Shown here: in pieces, positions 51,001 through 61,989 of the stretch
Numbering within the stretch: position 1 is the stretch's first letter
Layout of the letters: every line of letters begins with the position of its first letter
Assembly (NCBI GenBank): GCA_013397115.1
Contig: VWZW01004108.1
Span: 124,001-188,000 of the forward strand
Length of the DNA stretch: 64,000 nt
Direction: 5' to 3'
DNA from: Edolisoma coerulescens
Taxonomy: Eukaryota > Chordata > Aves > Passeriformes > Campephagidae
Notes under the pieces: generated by a model
Seen by the model: only the letters and a program-made list of their open reading frames with translations
The model's database searches: none
Told to the model about the DNA's origin: nothing
Made by a program: the position numbers and the translations under genes

Positions 51001-51521
51001 TCTCCATATGAACCAGCATCATTAGCAAAACTCTAAAGGGGCTGAATCTCTTTAATGCCGTTGAAAATGTGAGTAGAATAGCTATGATGCAATTATCCTA
51101 ATTAAAGCTAATTAACACATATTTATGCAAGGTAAAAAGGCCATGAAATAGGAGAATACAGCAGAGACACAAGAAGCAAAAGTTCAGATCCTCTTAGCTT
51201 GTGTAAACTGCTGTATCTTCCTACGAGGCACTGGAGTTATGCAGATGAGTGCCAACTGAGGCTTAGCTTTGTGTCAGTTATGGAAGGAACGATTCCCTGT
51301 CCAGGAACATTTGTGTAATCAGTTTCCCAGTCTTTCAGAAATTAATATGTATTTGTGTGAGAATGACACGCTTTTTGTTCCATATTCTGCTATTCTAGAA
51401 AGTTTTATTCACACATTTAAAATAGAAATAATGTCCCGTGACAAGGTGACCAACTACAAAGAACAGATAGTTAGCAAAAGTGAAAAGTTTGAAGCTAATG
51501 TGTTGGCTTTAAAACATTTAC
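48091..51521. other. AT-rich unique sequence, no gene recognised
   Basis: No coding region is recognised. The segment 48780-49150 has many ATTA/TAAT cores and reads like regulatory DNA. A T14 run lies at 49919-49932. The 94-codon plus frame at 51269-51553 starts from a TTG-type context and has no domain. Confidence 0.45.
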
Positions 51522-51582
51522 CTGTGCCCTTATCCAGGCAGTTACAAGTGTGAATATAATTGTCATAACCAGGATCATCTCT
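51522..51582 (-). other. Candidate 61-bp minus-strand exon (unproven)
   Basis: On the minus strand an acceptor ('ctgcttgtgaattacag') is followed by 61 bp ending in GGCACAG|GTAAAT, a good donor. One frame is open and reads RDDPGYDNYIHTCNCLDKGT, superficially like part of a cysteine-bearing extracellular module. It is too short to assign, and the cysteine spacing does not complete an EGF or similar domain. It lies inside a 128-codon minus frame (51454-51840). Confidence 0.15.
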
Positions 51583-53689
51583 CTGTAATTCACAAGCAGA
51601 AAAATGGATTAGATTACAGGAAACAGTGTGTAAAACCATCTGGAGGAAACTTATGTGTATATGAATATAAATGGTGATAACTTTCTCTTGGTGTTGGCAA
51701 GTGAAAGTGCGTTTGATTTGAAGCTTCTTGAAGTGGAGGAATTTCAAGAGATTGCTTAATTTTATAAAGGGTTTGTGCACGCACACGCATGCACACACAC
51801 ATTTTTTGGCAAGTTCTCCTGAGCTGTCTCCATATTCCATCTGGCAGGGTTCAAGCCATGATCCTTTACTTTTCTTTCATGCGGCAGTATTGTGGTTTGT
51901 AAGCTCAAAACTGTAACTCAAAACTCAGAAACTGTAGTAGTGATGCCAACACAGACGGTGTCCTGCCAGCTTTTTGCAATTTTCCCTTAACCCTGAGATG
52001 CACACCATGTGTGAGAGGTGGATATGCATCAAGACACTCCCACGAAACTCCACGGAGTCTCTTAACGATTTTGCTCCTTAACAAAGTGATTTGCTGAGTG
52101 TGGTTTTAATAAAGCAGCTCAGTATAGCAAGGAAATATCTAAGATGTGTTTGCAGCAAACACTTTGAAAATACACTGAGCTTGTGAAGGAACATCAATAC
52201 CAGTGAGGAGAAACGTTGGCTGAGCTGGAGAGAAAAAAATCTGACACGTTGTGTCACCCTGCCCATTGCAAAAGCAGTTTGTCTTTGGACCTCATTATGA
52301 ACCTTGGTTTTTTCTAACAAAACCAATTTTATAGAATTCAGAGAAGGAAACAAAGGGCTTATGTGTAATGGAAGTTATCTGTTGTAAGTCTTTCCTTCAA
52401 CGTAGTATGAAACTTTTAGTGTGGTTGTCCCACAACCTTAGAAATCTCACAAGAGGTTGTTTGATAATTGCCCAAAACTAAAGCCAGCACTGATGATTTT
52501 TAAACACATTTCAAAAAAACATCAGCCAAACTCAGGTTTGATTTCTTTTTTAATAGGCCAGAGACATTATATTGGCCATGGTGGGGAAAGGCAGACACAT
52601 GTAAAAGGTAGAGCTGGAAAGTAACAACTGCTCTTTCATGTGAGCATTAAAATGCATTTTATTTGATTTTCTATAGCTGAAATCCAGATTGATCCCAAAC
52701 ATAGCTACATGAAGATAAACTGTAATAAAAGTACCACAAATTCCCCATTTTCTCTACTAAAATAGATACATTAACAGCAAGGGACTGGTTTCATGTTACA
52801 TACACAGTTATTGAAATTATCAGAATGGAAAGGACCCAGGCAATTGGACTAGAATAATATGTACTGAAAAATGCAAGTTTTTTCAGATATAAAAGCATCT
52901 AGAAAAGGAACAAAAATCTGCAAAATGTCTCTTGGACCATTACACAAATTAATTCACACGTATATTTCAGTATGAAAGCTCATGCAGCTTTCTATTGCAG
53001 GAGCTCAATACAGGAACAAAAATAGTCTTTGCTGGCACTGTACACTTAATTACTGAAACAAAGGTGCTACAGTTTGATCCTTAGATCATGGTGGGCTTGC
53101 CACAGGGAACTCAAGTTACTGCTTGTGACTCTGGCTTGTTGGCTTCTAACACACTTTCTCAATTAAGCTGTTCATGCCCCCAAATTGAATGGCAATTTAT
53201 AATTACTGCAAATTGTTTTTTACCCAGGCTGTGAAGCTGCCAAATGTCAGAGGAATGTCTTCTTAACTTAGAATATTATACTGATTTTCTAAAAAAATTA
53301 TTTTAGCATTTATAAACACTTAGTAAGTAAACTTCAGACTATTATAAAATCTTTTCTTTATGAAATATGAAAGAATATCAGTAATTTATCATCCTCTGAA
53401 TTTTATTGTTCTGCCTTTTTTGTGTGTTTAGGACCAGTTAATATGATTCCTACAGCAGACCAGAGGGTAATTTAAATTTTAATATATTGCAGTCAGGCAG
53501 TGTCAACGCATTATTTCTGCCTGTGGAAAGGTACCAGTTCTCTGAATGACTGATTACGACAACAATGAAAAATCATATCCCCAAGATGCATCACAAAAAG
53601 ACATAAAGTGTACATAAATATGTCAGTTTATTATGACATTACAGGCACTGGCAGGATTTGCCAAATGTCCCTGTACTGCAGGTGTCTGC
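51583..53689. other. Unique sequence, short CA repeat
   Basis: No gene is recognised. A short degenerate (CA)n occurs at about 51777-51802 and accounts for the cysteine/valine-rich part of the overlapping minus frame. The rest is AT-leaning with nothing recognised. Confidence 0.5.
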
Positions 53690-54010
53690 AAGGCTCAGTG
53701 ACCCCCGAGCAGTCACCCACGAATGGTGTGGGAAGGTCTGGCTCGGCTCCGGAGCTCAGCACGGTCGGGTGCGGAGCCCCCTGGGCTGCTTGGTGACACC
53801 CTGGCTGCCCAGAGAGGGCTGGGTGAGTGGTGATGGGAGAGGAGAGGTAACACAGCAGGGGCAGCAGGGTCCCACAGACGTGGCAGCCCTGGCCCTCGTG
53901 TGCCAGGCACGGTTCCCGTCCCTGATGTTTGCCCTCCGCTGCCCGACCCCTTCTAGGGCAGCTCTGGCTCTTCTTGTGTCTGTGCAGCAGAATGAGCAAC
54001 GCAGCTCCAA
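53690..54010. other. CpG-enriched GC patch
   Basis: This is the densest CpG cluster in the window: about 15 CpGs in 320 bp, with seven between 53704 and 53775. The CpG ratio over the whole patch, counted by eye, is below the usual island threshold, though the first 90 bp are higher. Five open frames on both strands (up to 151 codons) overlap here and none has a domain. A short promoter or exon is possible but unsupported. Confidence 0.35.
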
Positions 54011-57000
54011 TCTCCACGGAGCCTTCCAGGCAACACAAGAAATGCTATTAATATTTACTAACCCTCATAATCAAAGCCTAAGTCACCAGAGCAGGGTGGT
54101 GCAAGCCCAGTGAGTGCTGCCAGTCAGGCACTGCTCACCTTTATCCCCAGCGTGGGGCACGAAGAGCTCCCAGCTGGCTCCCAGCACGGCACAGACACTC
54201 CATTAGGATGTTTTACAGGAGTGAGTGGCATACTCATAAAGGAGATTAAGCGAGGTACAAGTAGCAGAAAAGCAAAGACTTTGTGTATGCTTCATTAGCA
54301 CTCGTGCAACCCAGCTCAAAGTGCAAGTGGAACCTTTGAATTAAGCTGTAGCAAAGGGAATTATGACCAGGATATTCCTCAAAATTAATCTTGAGATTAT
54401 ATAATAGACTAGTTGCGAAATATATAAACATGTTAATGACTGACCATTAGCCCACCCTATTAAAGACATAGAAAGCAATTTATCCAGTGTGAAGGATAAT
54501 GCAGCCTAGATTTTCCTTCTCTCATGAATTACTCAGCAATCATAATGTAAATTGACTTCTTTTGTCCTTTAGGTAGTAAAGTTCAAACTTAGATGACTTG
54601 GGAATAGAGTCACTGTACCTCTATAAATGACATATATAATGAAGCTTTGGAAGTGGTCCTGATTTATATAAGCTAGAGATATGAATCTCTGTTTTTTAAA
54701 TAAAAAGGAGATGGCCTAATGAAAGCTTGGTCAATACCAGTTAGGGTGAAATCTGGACCTGATTTCAAACCTTCTAGACAAATGCAATATATTCAGATGT
54801 TCCCATTTTACATCACGCATATGTAAGAGTTTGGAATCAGCATTACAGTTTTGGTAAATACTGATTGTAAAGAATATTTTGGACCATTTCTCCTTGCATT
54901 TCATATATTGAGTACTGGCATTTACACCATTTGAACAAAATATTTGGGGTAACAGAACTTGCTGAATTGGTATAGATCATTTATTCATGAAGTCCAGTAA
55001 CCATCTGCAGCAGCAGCACTAACTGAGGAGGCAATCATCTTTCATAATTACAACTAACCCAGCACCATCAGTGCATACTATTTGTTATAAAATTCTCTGT
55101 TTATTGTCACAAATAAACTCAGGGATCAAACTCTATGTTAAAGACATGAGTAAAGTGGATTTGAAGCTCAAAGCCCAGCCCAAACATAAAATTCTGGGCT
55201 ATAAAAATATCTGATTCACTTACTGACTCAGCATGATGCTGACTGCACATGTACACAGCACTGAACAAAGCAACCCAGGAACAGGAGAGAAAAAATATGA
55301 TAAGGAAAGATGATGTGTCTGACAATAATTGTAGTGAATTATGTTATTATGATTATATAATAATAATCTTTGTGCCAAAGAATTACCTCAACAAAATGTT
55401 TTAGAGAAAAAAACATTCATGTAATGTGATTGTTACAATAATGGGGGGTGAAGAACAGATATTTTATGTCATACAATCTGGTTTACCTTAGATTTTACCA
55501 GACAGAAATTAAGAATTGACTACTATTATTAGACATGAAATCTGTGTAAGCATGTTCTGATCACCCAAAAAAGCTGGCACTCACACACTTGCACATAGGC
55601 AGGTACTTTCATGTTTTCCAAATACCCTTCAGGTCCATTTTGGAGGCATCAGTATTTTAGAGAAGGAAAACCTAAAGGCTGAGCTCAGACCTGCAAGTGC
55701 AGCTCATTGACTTTTTGCCACAGCTCTAAAGCTGGTGCAGACAGAGGTGAGGAAATGTCACAATAATAGGATCTTTCAGCCGTATCTTGATCCCAGATTA
55801 CCACAGAGAACAACCTCAGTCCAAGTCAGGCTGATGAGTGCAAACAGTACTTCTCAGACAGTATCTCCTCATTCCCTCCGGCGCAGAGGCAGCCTCAGCT
55901 CAGGCCTCTCGTGGCTGCACTGGTGCAACTGGAAAGAAATGTTGTGGTGGAAGGGAATTAAAGTCCTAATTTAATATTATTGAGTACAAGGGATTGAATA
56001 CCCGGTAGATTTTGACACTGCCTGAGAGTGTTCAGTACCATTAAAACCCTGGAACAGGGTATGGTGCATAGACTTAAATTAAAAATTAAAACATCTGGAT
56101 CAGAATTTTTTGAAAGGCTAGAATCAATAAACTTTGAATATTGAACCTCTGAAACTTCTAGAAAATTTTGTAGCATGTACCCTACACCATTATATGACTG
56201 TGAAGCTCAAGCCCCACAGCAACAGTACGTGAGCTTGGTTATAACTGCTATCAGAGAGCTGAACTGCCTGTTCCACTCACTTCACTGCTGTGCTGTCGGA
56301 CAGAATGTGACCATCTTGGGAATGGCAATTCTGACTTTTCAGAGGAGAGCTAAGAAGATAGTAGGAGCAGTAGGATTTTTCCTGCCACCTTTTGCTGCTC
56401 TGTGACTTCTACAAGATGTTATCCAAGCTGCTGCTTCTCAGGCAGGGATGGTGCAAGGATGTCTGTATAAAAGTGAGGTTGCACATTTCTGTGGCTGAGT
56501 CAAAAAATCCTCCATCCCAATAATAAAACCTGCAGCACACCCAGGACACAGACCTGTCCATCTGTATTGTAAGGTCATTCTTCTTAACTGCCAAGGTCCA
56601 GGGAGGTGACATGCCCTTGCTGCTGGCTCACCCAGAGGAACACACTGGCTGCCACCCACACTGCGCCCCACGGGTGGGAATCAGGGTGACGTGCTCTGCA
56701 GTTACTGAGGGGGATGTGTGGTGTCAGCTCCTGCGGTGACTTTCAGGCAAAATCTGTTCTCTTTGCCAGACCCGACAAAGCTGTTTGGGGAACACGGCGT
56801 GCCTCAGAACTGCTTTTCTCCCCGGTGGCTTTGATGGCCAATTAGGCTCCCCTAAATTCATCTAGTGGCTTCCTTGCCCTGGGCCAGGAATGTAGTCCCT
56901 ACATCCAAAAGAAGTCAGATGGAAGAAATGTCTTCCAGGGCTAACCTGAAAAACAATCAGTTCTCTTAAACTGCTGCCTTCAAGATGGCTACATATTCCT

Positions 57001-60000
57001 TATGGTATCTTGCTGTCTTCAGACCCAGTTACCTCCCTTGAAAGTGAGCAACAGATCCAAGCAGATGTTTTCTTATCAAGAATTCATACCAGACCTATTT
57101 ATTTTAAATTAGCATATCTCATTAACTGTCTCAAGGACACTGTCTGAATTCATCTTTTAATGAGTAGCTCAGAAATCTAGCATTTCAAAAGCGAAATAGA
57201 GCTGCAAATGGCTCTACTTTTAACCCCCTCGCTTCCAGCACAGGCTTTTACAGGCGAGCAGTTGAGATGGGGCTTTTCTAGCCAGCCTTTGGGAAAAGCC
57301 ACACTCTGTTCTACGTGGTACTTTGGGTTCAGGATAGCCCAGTCTTGACCAAGTGCAGGTGTAGGGCTGCTCAAACAGCAAAACCAGAGGGGAAGCTTGG
57401 GCATGGGTCCAGCACGGTGCAGGAGAGGGTCTCAGCCAGCCCCCTCAGAATCGTGGCTGTGGAACCCCTTTTCCCTGCCCTGTGACCACCTGAACAGGCA
57501 TTCTGCCTGGCCTCCCACCAAGATTTTAGGAGTTCCTTGCAGCAGGGAAGAGAATGCACTTAAAAGCAGGGGTGCCTCCATTGCAATCTGCTGCATAGCC
57601 CACTGATACATATATCTTTCTCTGCTTTTTCTCATCATGTTGTTCCCCTGAATAGCAGCACTAAAATTATTTTGGTACAATATTTAATCATTCAGAAGGA
57701 AACCACAGGCTGATGTGATATTTCAATTGGATATAATGCAAAAATCCACATTTTTTTGTTCTAATATATGAATATTAGTGAAGCCAGAATGCCTCCAAGC
57801 CCTCATGGATTTCATTTTTTTATACTTCAGGAAAGGCCTTGGAAAGTGTGTACGATGTTTTCTATATATCTTCCATAGAAAAGACATCCTGGTATAGTGA
57901 CAATTAAAGGGAATATAATTATACTAGAAATACTAGACTATTACACTGTCATGAGGTCTGCAGAAATGTAGGGTTTTTTCCAAAGAAATAGGCACACAAA
58001 GATGTTTTATGTGGAGTTTATGTGTGACATTGCAGCAATCAGTGAATTTGCTGTACGTGCTCAGGGGAACACTTCTGTGGGGGATGTGAATGTTGGGGTC
58101 CTGCAGGATAGGTGTGGGCATGGCCTGAGAGCAGCTCAAAGCCCATCGTAAGCTCCCCTCCCTTCAGGGTGTTTCTGTCCCAGGGGCTGGTTAAGCAGGA
58201 TCCAGAGGAGCTCCAGCCTCTCCACTTCCCATGGGAGGGAAGTGGAGACAAAACTCCAAGTGTAACAGTGCATCCAGATGGGCCTGAGCACAAAGGGCCT
58301 TTGAAATGCCTATCAGGGGAGGTATGGCTGGCAAATAGAACGGAATAAAGGGATTATGGGGAATGAGTGAATATTTAGAAAAGAAGAAAGACTCAAGGGC
58401 AAAGATACTACAAATAAAAAGAGATTTCAACTTCAAAGAAACCCACAAAAATAAAATATGTAGGAAACCAACCTGGAAATTCTGTTCACACCTGGGATGA
58501 TTGATTTGTGAGACATTTCCAGCACTTCAGCTGTGGTTATCCATTCCCATGGCTTCTTTGAATTTCATAGAATTTATTCTGAATCTAAGCAGTGTATCAC
58601 CACATAACCATGTTCCTGAAATAGTATTTCGAGGTGTTTGGGACTTCAGTCCTGAGGTGGGGGGTGTCAGTGTGGCTCAATCCATTTAGCACAGCATCAG
58701 GCCTCATGACAAGGTAGCTCAGGGTGTGCCAGCACTTCCACTACCAACCCCATTTTCAAGGGTTTAAACTTGTTGAGTGGTTTAACAATACACTATGCCA
58801 AACAGCAGTGCTGGGGGAAAAAAATCAATACTATAATTCAAAAAGAACGTAAAAAGGACCCTTTTCTCATGAAAGCAGTGACAGATGTGCTTTCTTCAAG
58901 AAAATGAATAGTGCCCACAGAACAGGCAAAACATATACTAACTCAAATATATTCATATTTATAAATAACACACCCAAATTTACAGGATTGAAGCAGATGG
59001 AGGTAATACATAAAAACATTAACATTTCTGCAGCCAGGATATTCACAACAGTCAATGAAACAGGCTCAGAGATCTCTAGTCATTTCATGTTCCTTTAAAT
59101 GCTAATGGAAATTGTATGTATGCACTTGGAGAAGAACTTGGGGCCTCCAAAGGAATTGTATTATCTGCTTAAATATCTATTTTTTTTTTTCCTGAGAGAG
59201 AGCTCTTTAGGTCTGCTCCTAGATAAAAGCAACAAAATGCATTAAGATGGGGTGCTATTATGCAGAATGCATTGCTGTTTTTATGCCATAATCCCAGGAG
59301 GTGTTAAAGCACCTAATCCCTAGAGATTTCAAGAGAACAAAATCACAGTGGTACAAGTATTTGCATGAGAAACACTGTTTTAGTGGGCAAGGGAAAACTG
59401 GTATTAAATGGCTTTGAATCTTATTGTTAAAAAATTGAATAAATATTTGATACACATAAATAAATACATGCATGTAAATAAATATGATCCTAAAGGTGCT
59501 AATCTTCCTGCAGGGAAAAGTGTACAGCAAGAAAAGTAAGTGTAAACCTCCATGGGAGAACGAATCCCAGGTCATACTAGCACCATGCCTTGTATTTTCA
59601 TTCATTAATTAGGTGATACATGAATTAGGCAATTACAGACTAGTTTTCTTCTGCCTGTGTTGCTTTCTTAAGCCCGGTTAAAAGGGGCACAAGCTGAAAA
59701 TGTGAGTAATCTGAGGGGTCCCATCCAAACTTCTCTGAAAGGAAGGTATTTAGCGGCCCTTCAGCCCCAGCTATCCCTTAAAAGTCTTGTTGCATGAGTT
59801 GTAACTACAGATTTGCTATGCAAGGCAAACTCCTGCTTTACATTAAATATACGACTTCAGTGGATGGTGCAGCAACATACACAGCAGCAGGTTTTGACTT
59901 ATTTTCCCTGCCTCTGCTCTAGCAGTGGATATAAATCTAGAAGCAAAATCTCCTCCAAGCGTGCATGCTGTCTCAAGCCCTGCACAAATAAAAGCAGTTG

Positions 60001-60300
60001 AATTTCCACCCAGGCTGAGAAATCTTTTCACCAAGCGGCTGCTTAAACATTTCTTCTGATTGAGCTGCCCGAGTTTGGCTCACAGAGTCTGAGCTGCTGG
60101 CCCTGGGCAATGTGCCCCCCCAGCACAGGGTACTTTGTGGTACTCAGCTGGGACAGGGTGTGATTTGACAGCCAAAGCAGAATATCCTTTGGGAAGTCCA
60201 AACACACCTTGCTTTGGAGACACTGTGTTTCTTTTCCTAAAATGGGATCTGTCATTATCACCGGAGAGTATTTTTTAATTATGGAACTTTTACAATAATT
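54011..60300. other. Unique non-coding sequence, no gene recognised
   Basis: AT-rich unique DNA alternates with a mildly GC-rich section at 56590-56830 and 57230-57600. An AAAT-type degenerate microsatellite lies near 59453-59487 and a T11 run at 59180-59190. The segment 54430-54560 has several TAAT cores. The longest frames (115 codons or fewer) have no domain. Confidence 0.5.
59453..59487. repeat. Degenerate AAAT/ACAT microsatellite
   Basis: The sequence cycles through ATAAATAAATACATGCATGT-like tetranucleotides. It is short and impure. Confidence 0.7.
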
Positions 60301-60379
60301 TTTAATTTAAGATTTTGAAATCAATCCACTCTCCAACGAACACAATAACAGAAACATCTTTTTAAATAAATTCCACTTT

Positions 60380-60720
60380 CACCTGCTCACAATGTTTGCA
60401 CCATTAGCTGGATGTGATGCACATAATTACTATTCTCTCCTTTTGACAAATTATTAGGGATGAAAAGGCAATTTGCAAAATATTTCTTAAAAGAAAACAG
60501 AACATTTCTCTGTTTACCATGAGTTAATTAGCCAAAGTTCACATTTAAACAGAATTTTATTTAATCCTGCAAAAGTGAAGAAAACTATGCAAATCAGTCC
60601 TAAAAAATTGCAGTCTTAAAATGGAAGAAATATCCGCCTGCCACCAATTAAGTATTTTTTCATAAGAAAGTGATGGCTGATTATACTAATTTTACCCTTG
60701 TGGTAATTGTCACTAATGTT
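60380..60720. promoter_or_regulatory. Candidate conserved non-coding element with clustered factor motifs
   Basis: Within about 85 bp there are a FOX-type TGTTTAC (60511-60517), a homeodomain TTAATTAG (60524-60531), an AAAGTTCA nuclear-receptor half-site immediately after it (about 60535-60542) and a POU octamer ATGCAAAT (60587-60594). The segment is AT-rich, free of repeats and lacks long open frames, which is typical of developmental enhancers. Conservation is not visible from a single genome, so this remains an inference. Confidence 0.3.
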
Positions 60721-61735
60721 CCACATATTGTATGTGTCTTGCTCTTATGAATCCCATATCCCCTTCTGCCATAAATATTTCATAAAATATTCAAAGCCAG
60801 TCCACAGCCAAGTAATAACAAATGTCAAATGACACATTAAGAAGATTCATGGCTATTTTAAGCATGAATTTTATCAAAAAGCCTAACTTGCTTATTGCAG
60901 TCAGTGTTAAGGACTGGTTTTAGCAAAAAAGTACTCAGCAAATAGTGTCAGCACCTTCACTGTCAGCTTGTTATGAAGGGAGTATTAATAGAGATTACTC
61001 AGAGTATTTGGTGGGAGACAGTGCACACGATAGTTCAGTTGTGTGTGAGCCTAATTTCCAGAGGCCTCATTCAAGACTGCTCTAGGAAATGGAAAGATTT
61101 CTGTTGATTTTGCTGGGCTTTCCACACTGCTACACCTTTAATGAGCTTTCAAAGTCTCCATTCCTGAAGACTAGGATACTCTGTTGGAGTTCCCTTTATT
61201 GCCATTGGCTTGAAGACCTTCTATCTCATTCTCTCCCTCTATAAAAAGTTTGTTGTGCTCTGGGGTTTTTTTCTAGGTAAAGCACGATTTTAGGCTTTTT
61301 TTCCTTTATGCATAAAGAAAATAAGAAACAGTAGGAATAATTAGGCCCATCGTTCCCCAAACATGATTTTATCAAACTGGAATTGTGGTGGTCAGCCCCA
61401 AAGGGGCTGGGAGCCTGTGCAGGTGCAGGCAGGTAATGAGATGAGGATCATGTGCAAAGCATAAATACAAATGACCCACCTGAGGGGTGGAGGCAGCTTA
61501 TGAAGGTGGTTTGTGTAGTGCAGCTGGGCTGGCTGATGCAAAGTGGGTGTGTTGCTGAAGGTGGGGGCTTTGTCAAGGACAGCCTTGTGGAGACAAGATC
61601 TTGGCCATGTGCAGAGGATCTCACAGTGAGCTCTTTGGGGAGCATCAGCCACAGCACTGAAGAATGAGTAAGGAAAAACTGATACCCAGAGTAAAATGGA
61701 AGGGTGCTGCCCTGTGTCCATGTTTTCCTGCTCAG
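60721..61735. other. Unique sequence with a GC-rich section from 61390
   Basis: AT-rich DNA continues to about 61380 and then becomes GC-rich. The minus frame at 61392-61721 (109 codons) and the overlapping frames have no domain. No repeat family is recognised. Confidence 0.45.
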
Positions 61736-61989
61736 AGTTTTAGATCAGAACCTGCAGCATCTCTTCTGAGTCGGGCAGTGGCTGATGGTGCTGACCCCAG
61801 AGAAACAGGCAACCCATTGCTGCGCTTTAAAACAGAATGACCTCAGCAGAGGAGATGGTTTCTCTTGCTGTGCTGTTGAATCATCAATGCAAGGAGTTGG
61901 CCCAGCTGCAGGGAACTGAAGAGGTGCCAGGCATCTGCACTGGGTGCTGTGGGCACAGTCAGGAAGGGCAGGGAGCTGGATCTGGACTG
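61736..61989 (+). other. Candidate 254-bp exon (unproven), probably non-coding
   Basis: A strong acceptor ('gtccatgttttcctgctcag') precedes 61736 and a perfect consensus donor, CTG|GTAAGT, follows 61989. No frame is open right through. One frame is open for the first 36 codons, and another starts with ATG at 61837 (MTSAEEMVSLAVLLNHQCKE) and continues across the donor. This would fit a non-coding RNA exon or a 5' exon that includes a start codon. No family is recognised. Confidence 0.2.

Noticed and set aside
53658..54113. 151-codon plus and 135-codon minus frames as genes
   Set aside because: Both strands are open across the same GC-rich patch and no domain is visible.
55600..55740. Possible third MIR fragment ('agtattttagagaaggaaaa')
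   Set aside because: The match is limited to an A/G-rich stretch and lacks the diagnostic core block.
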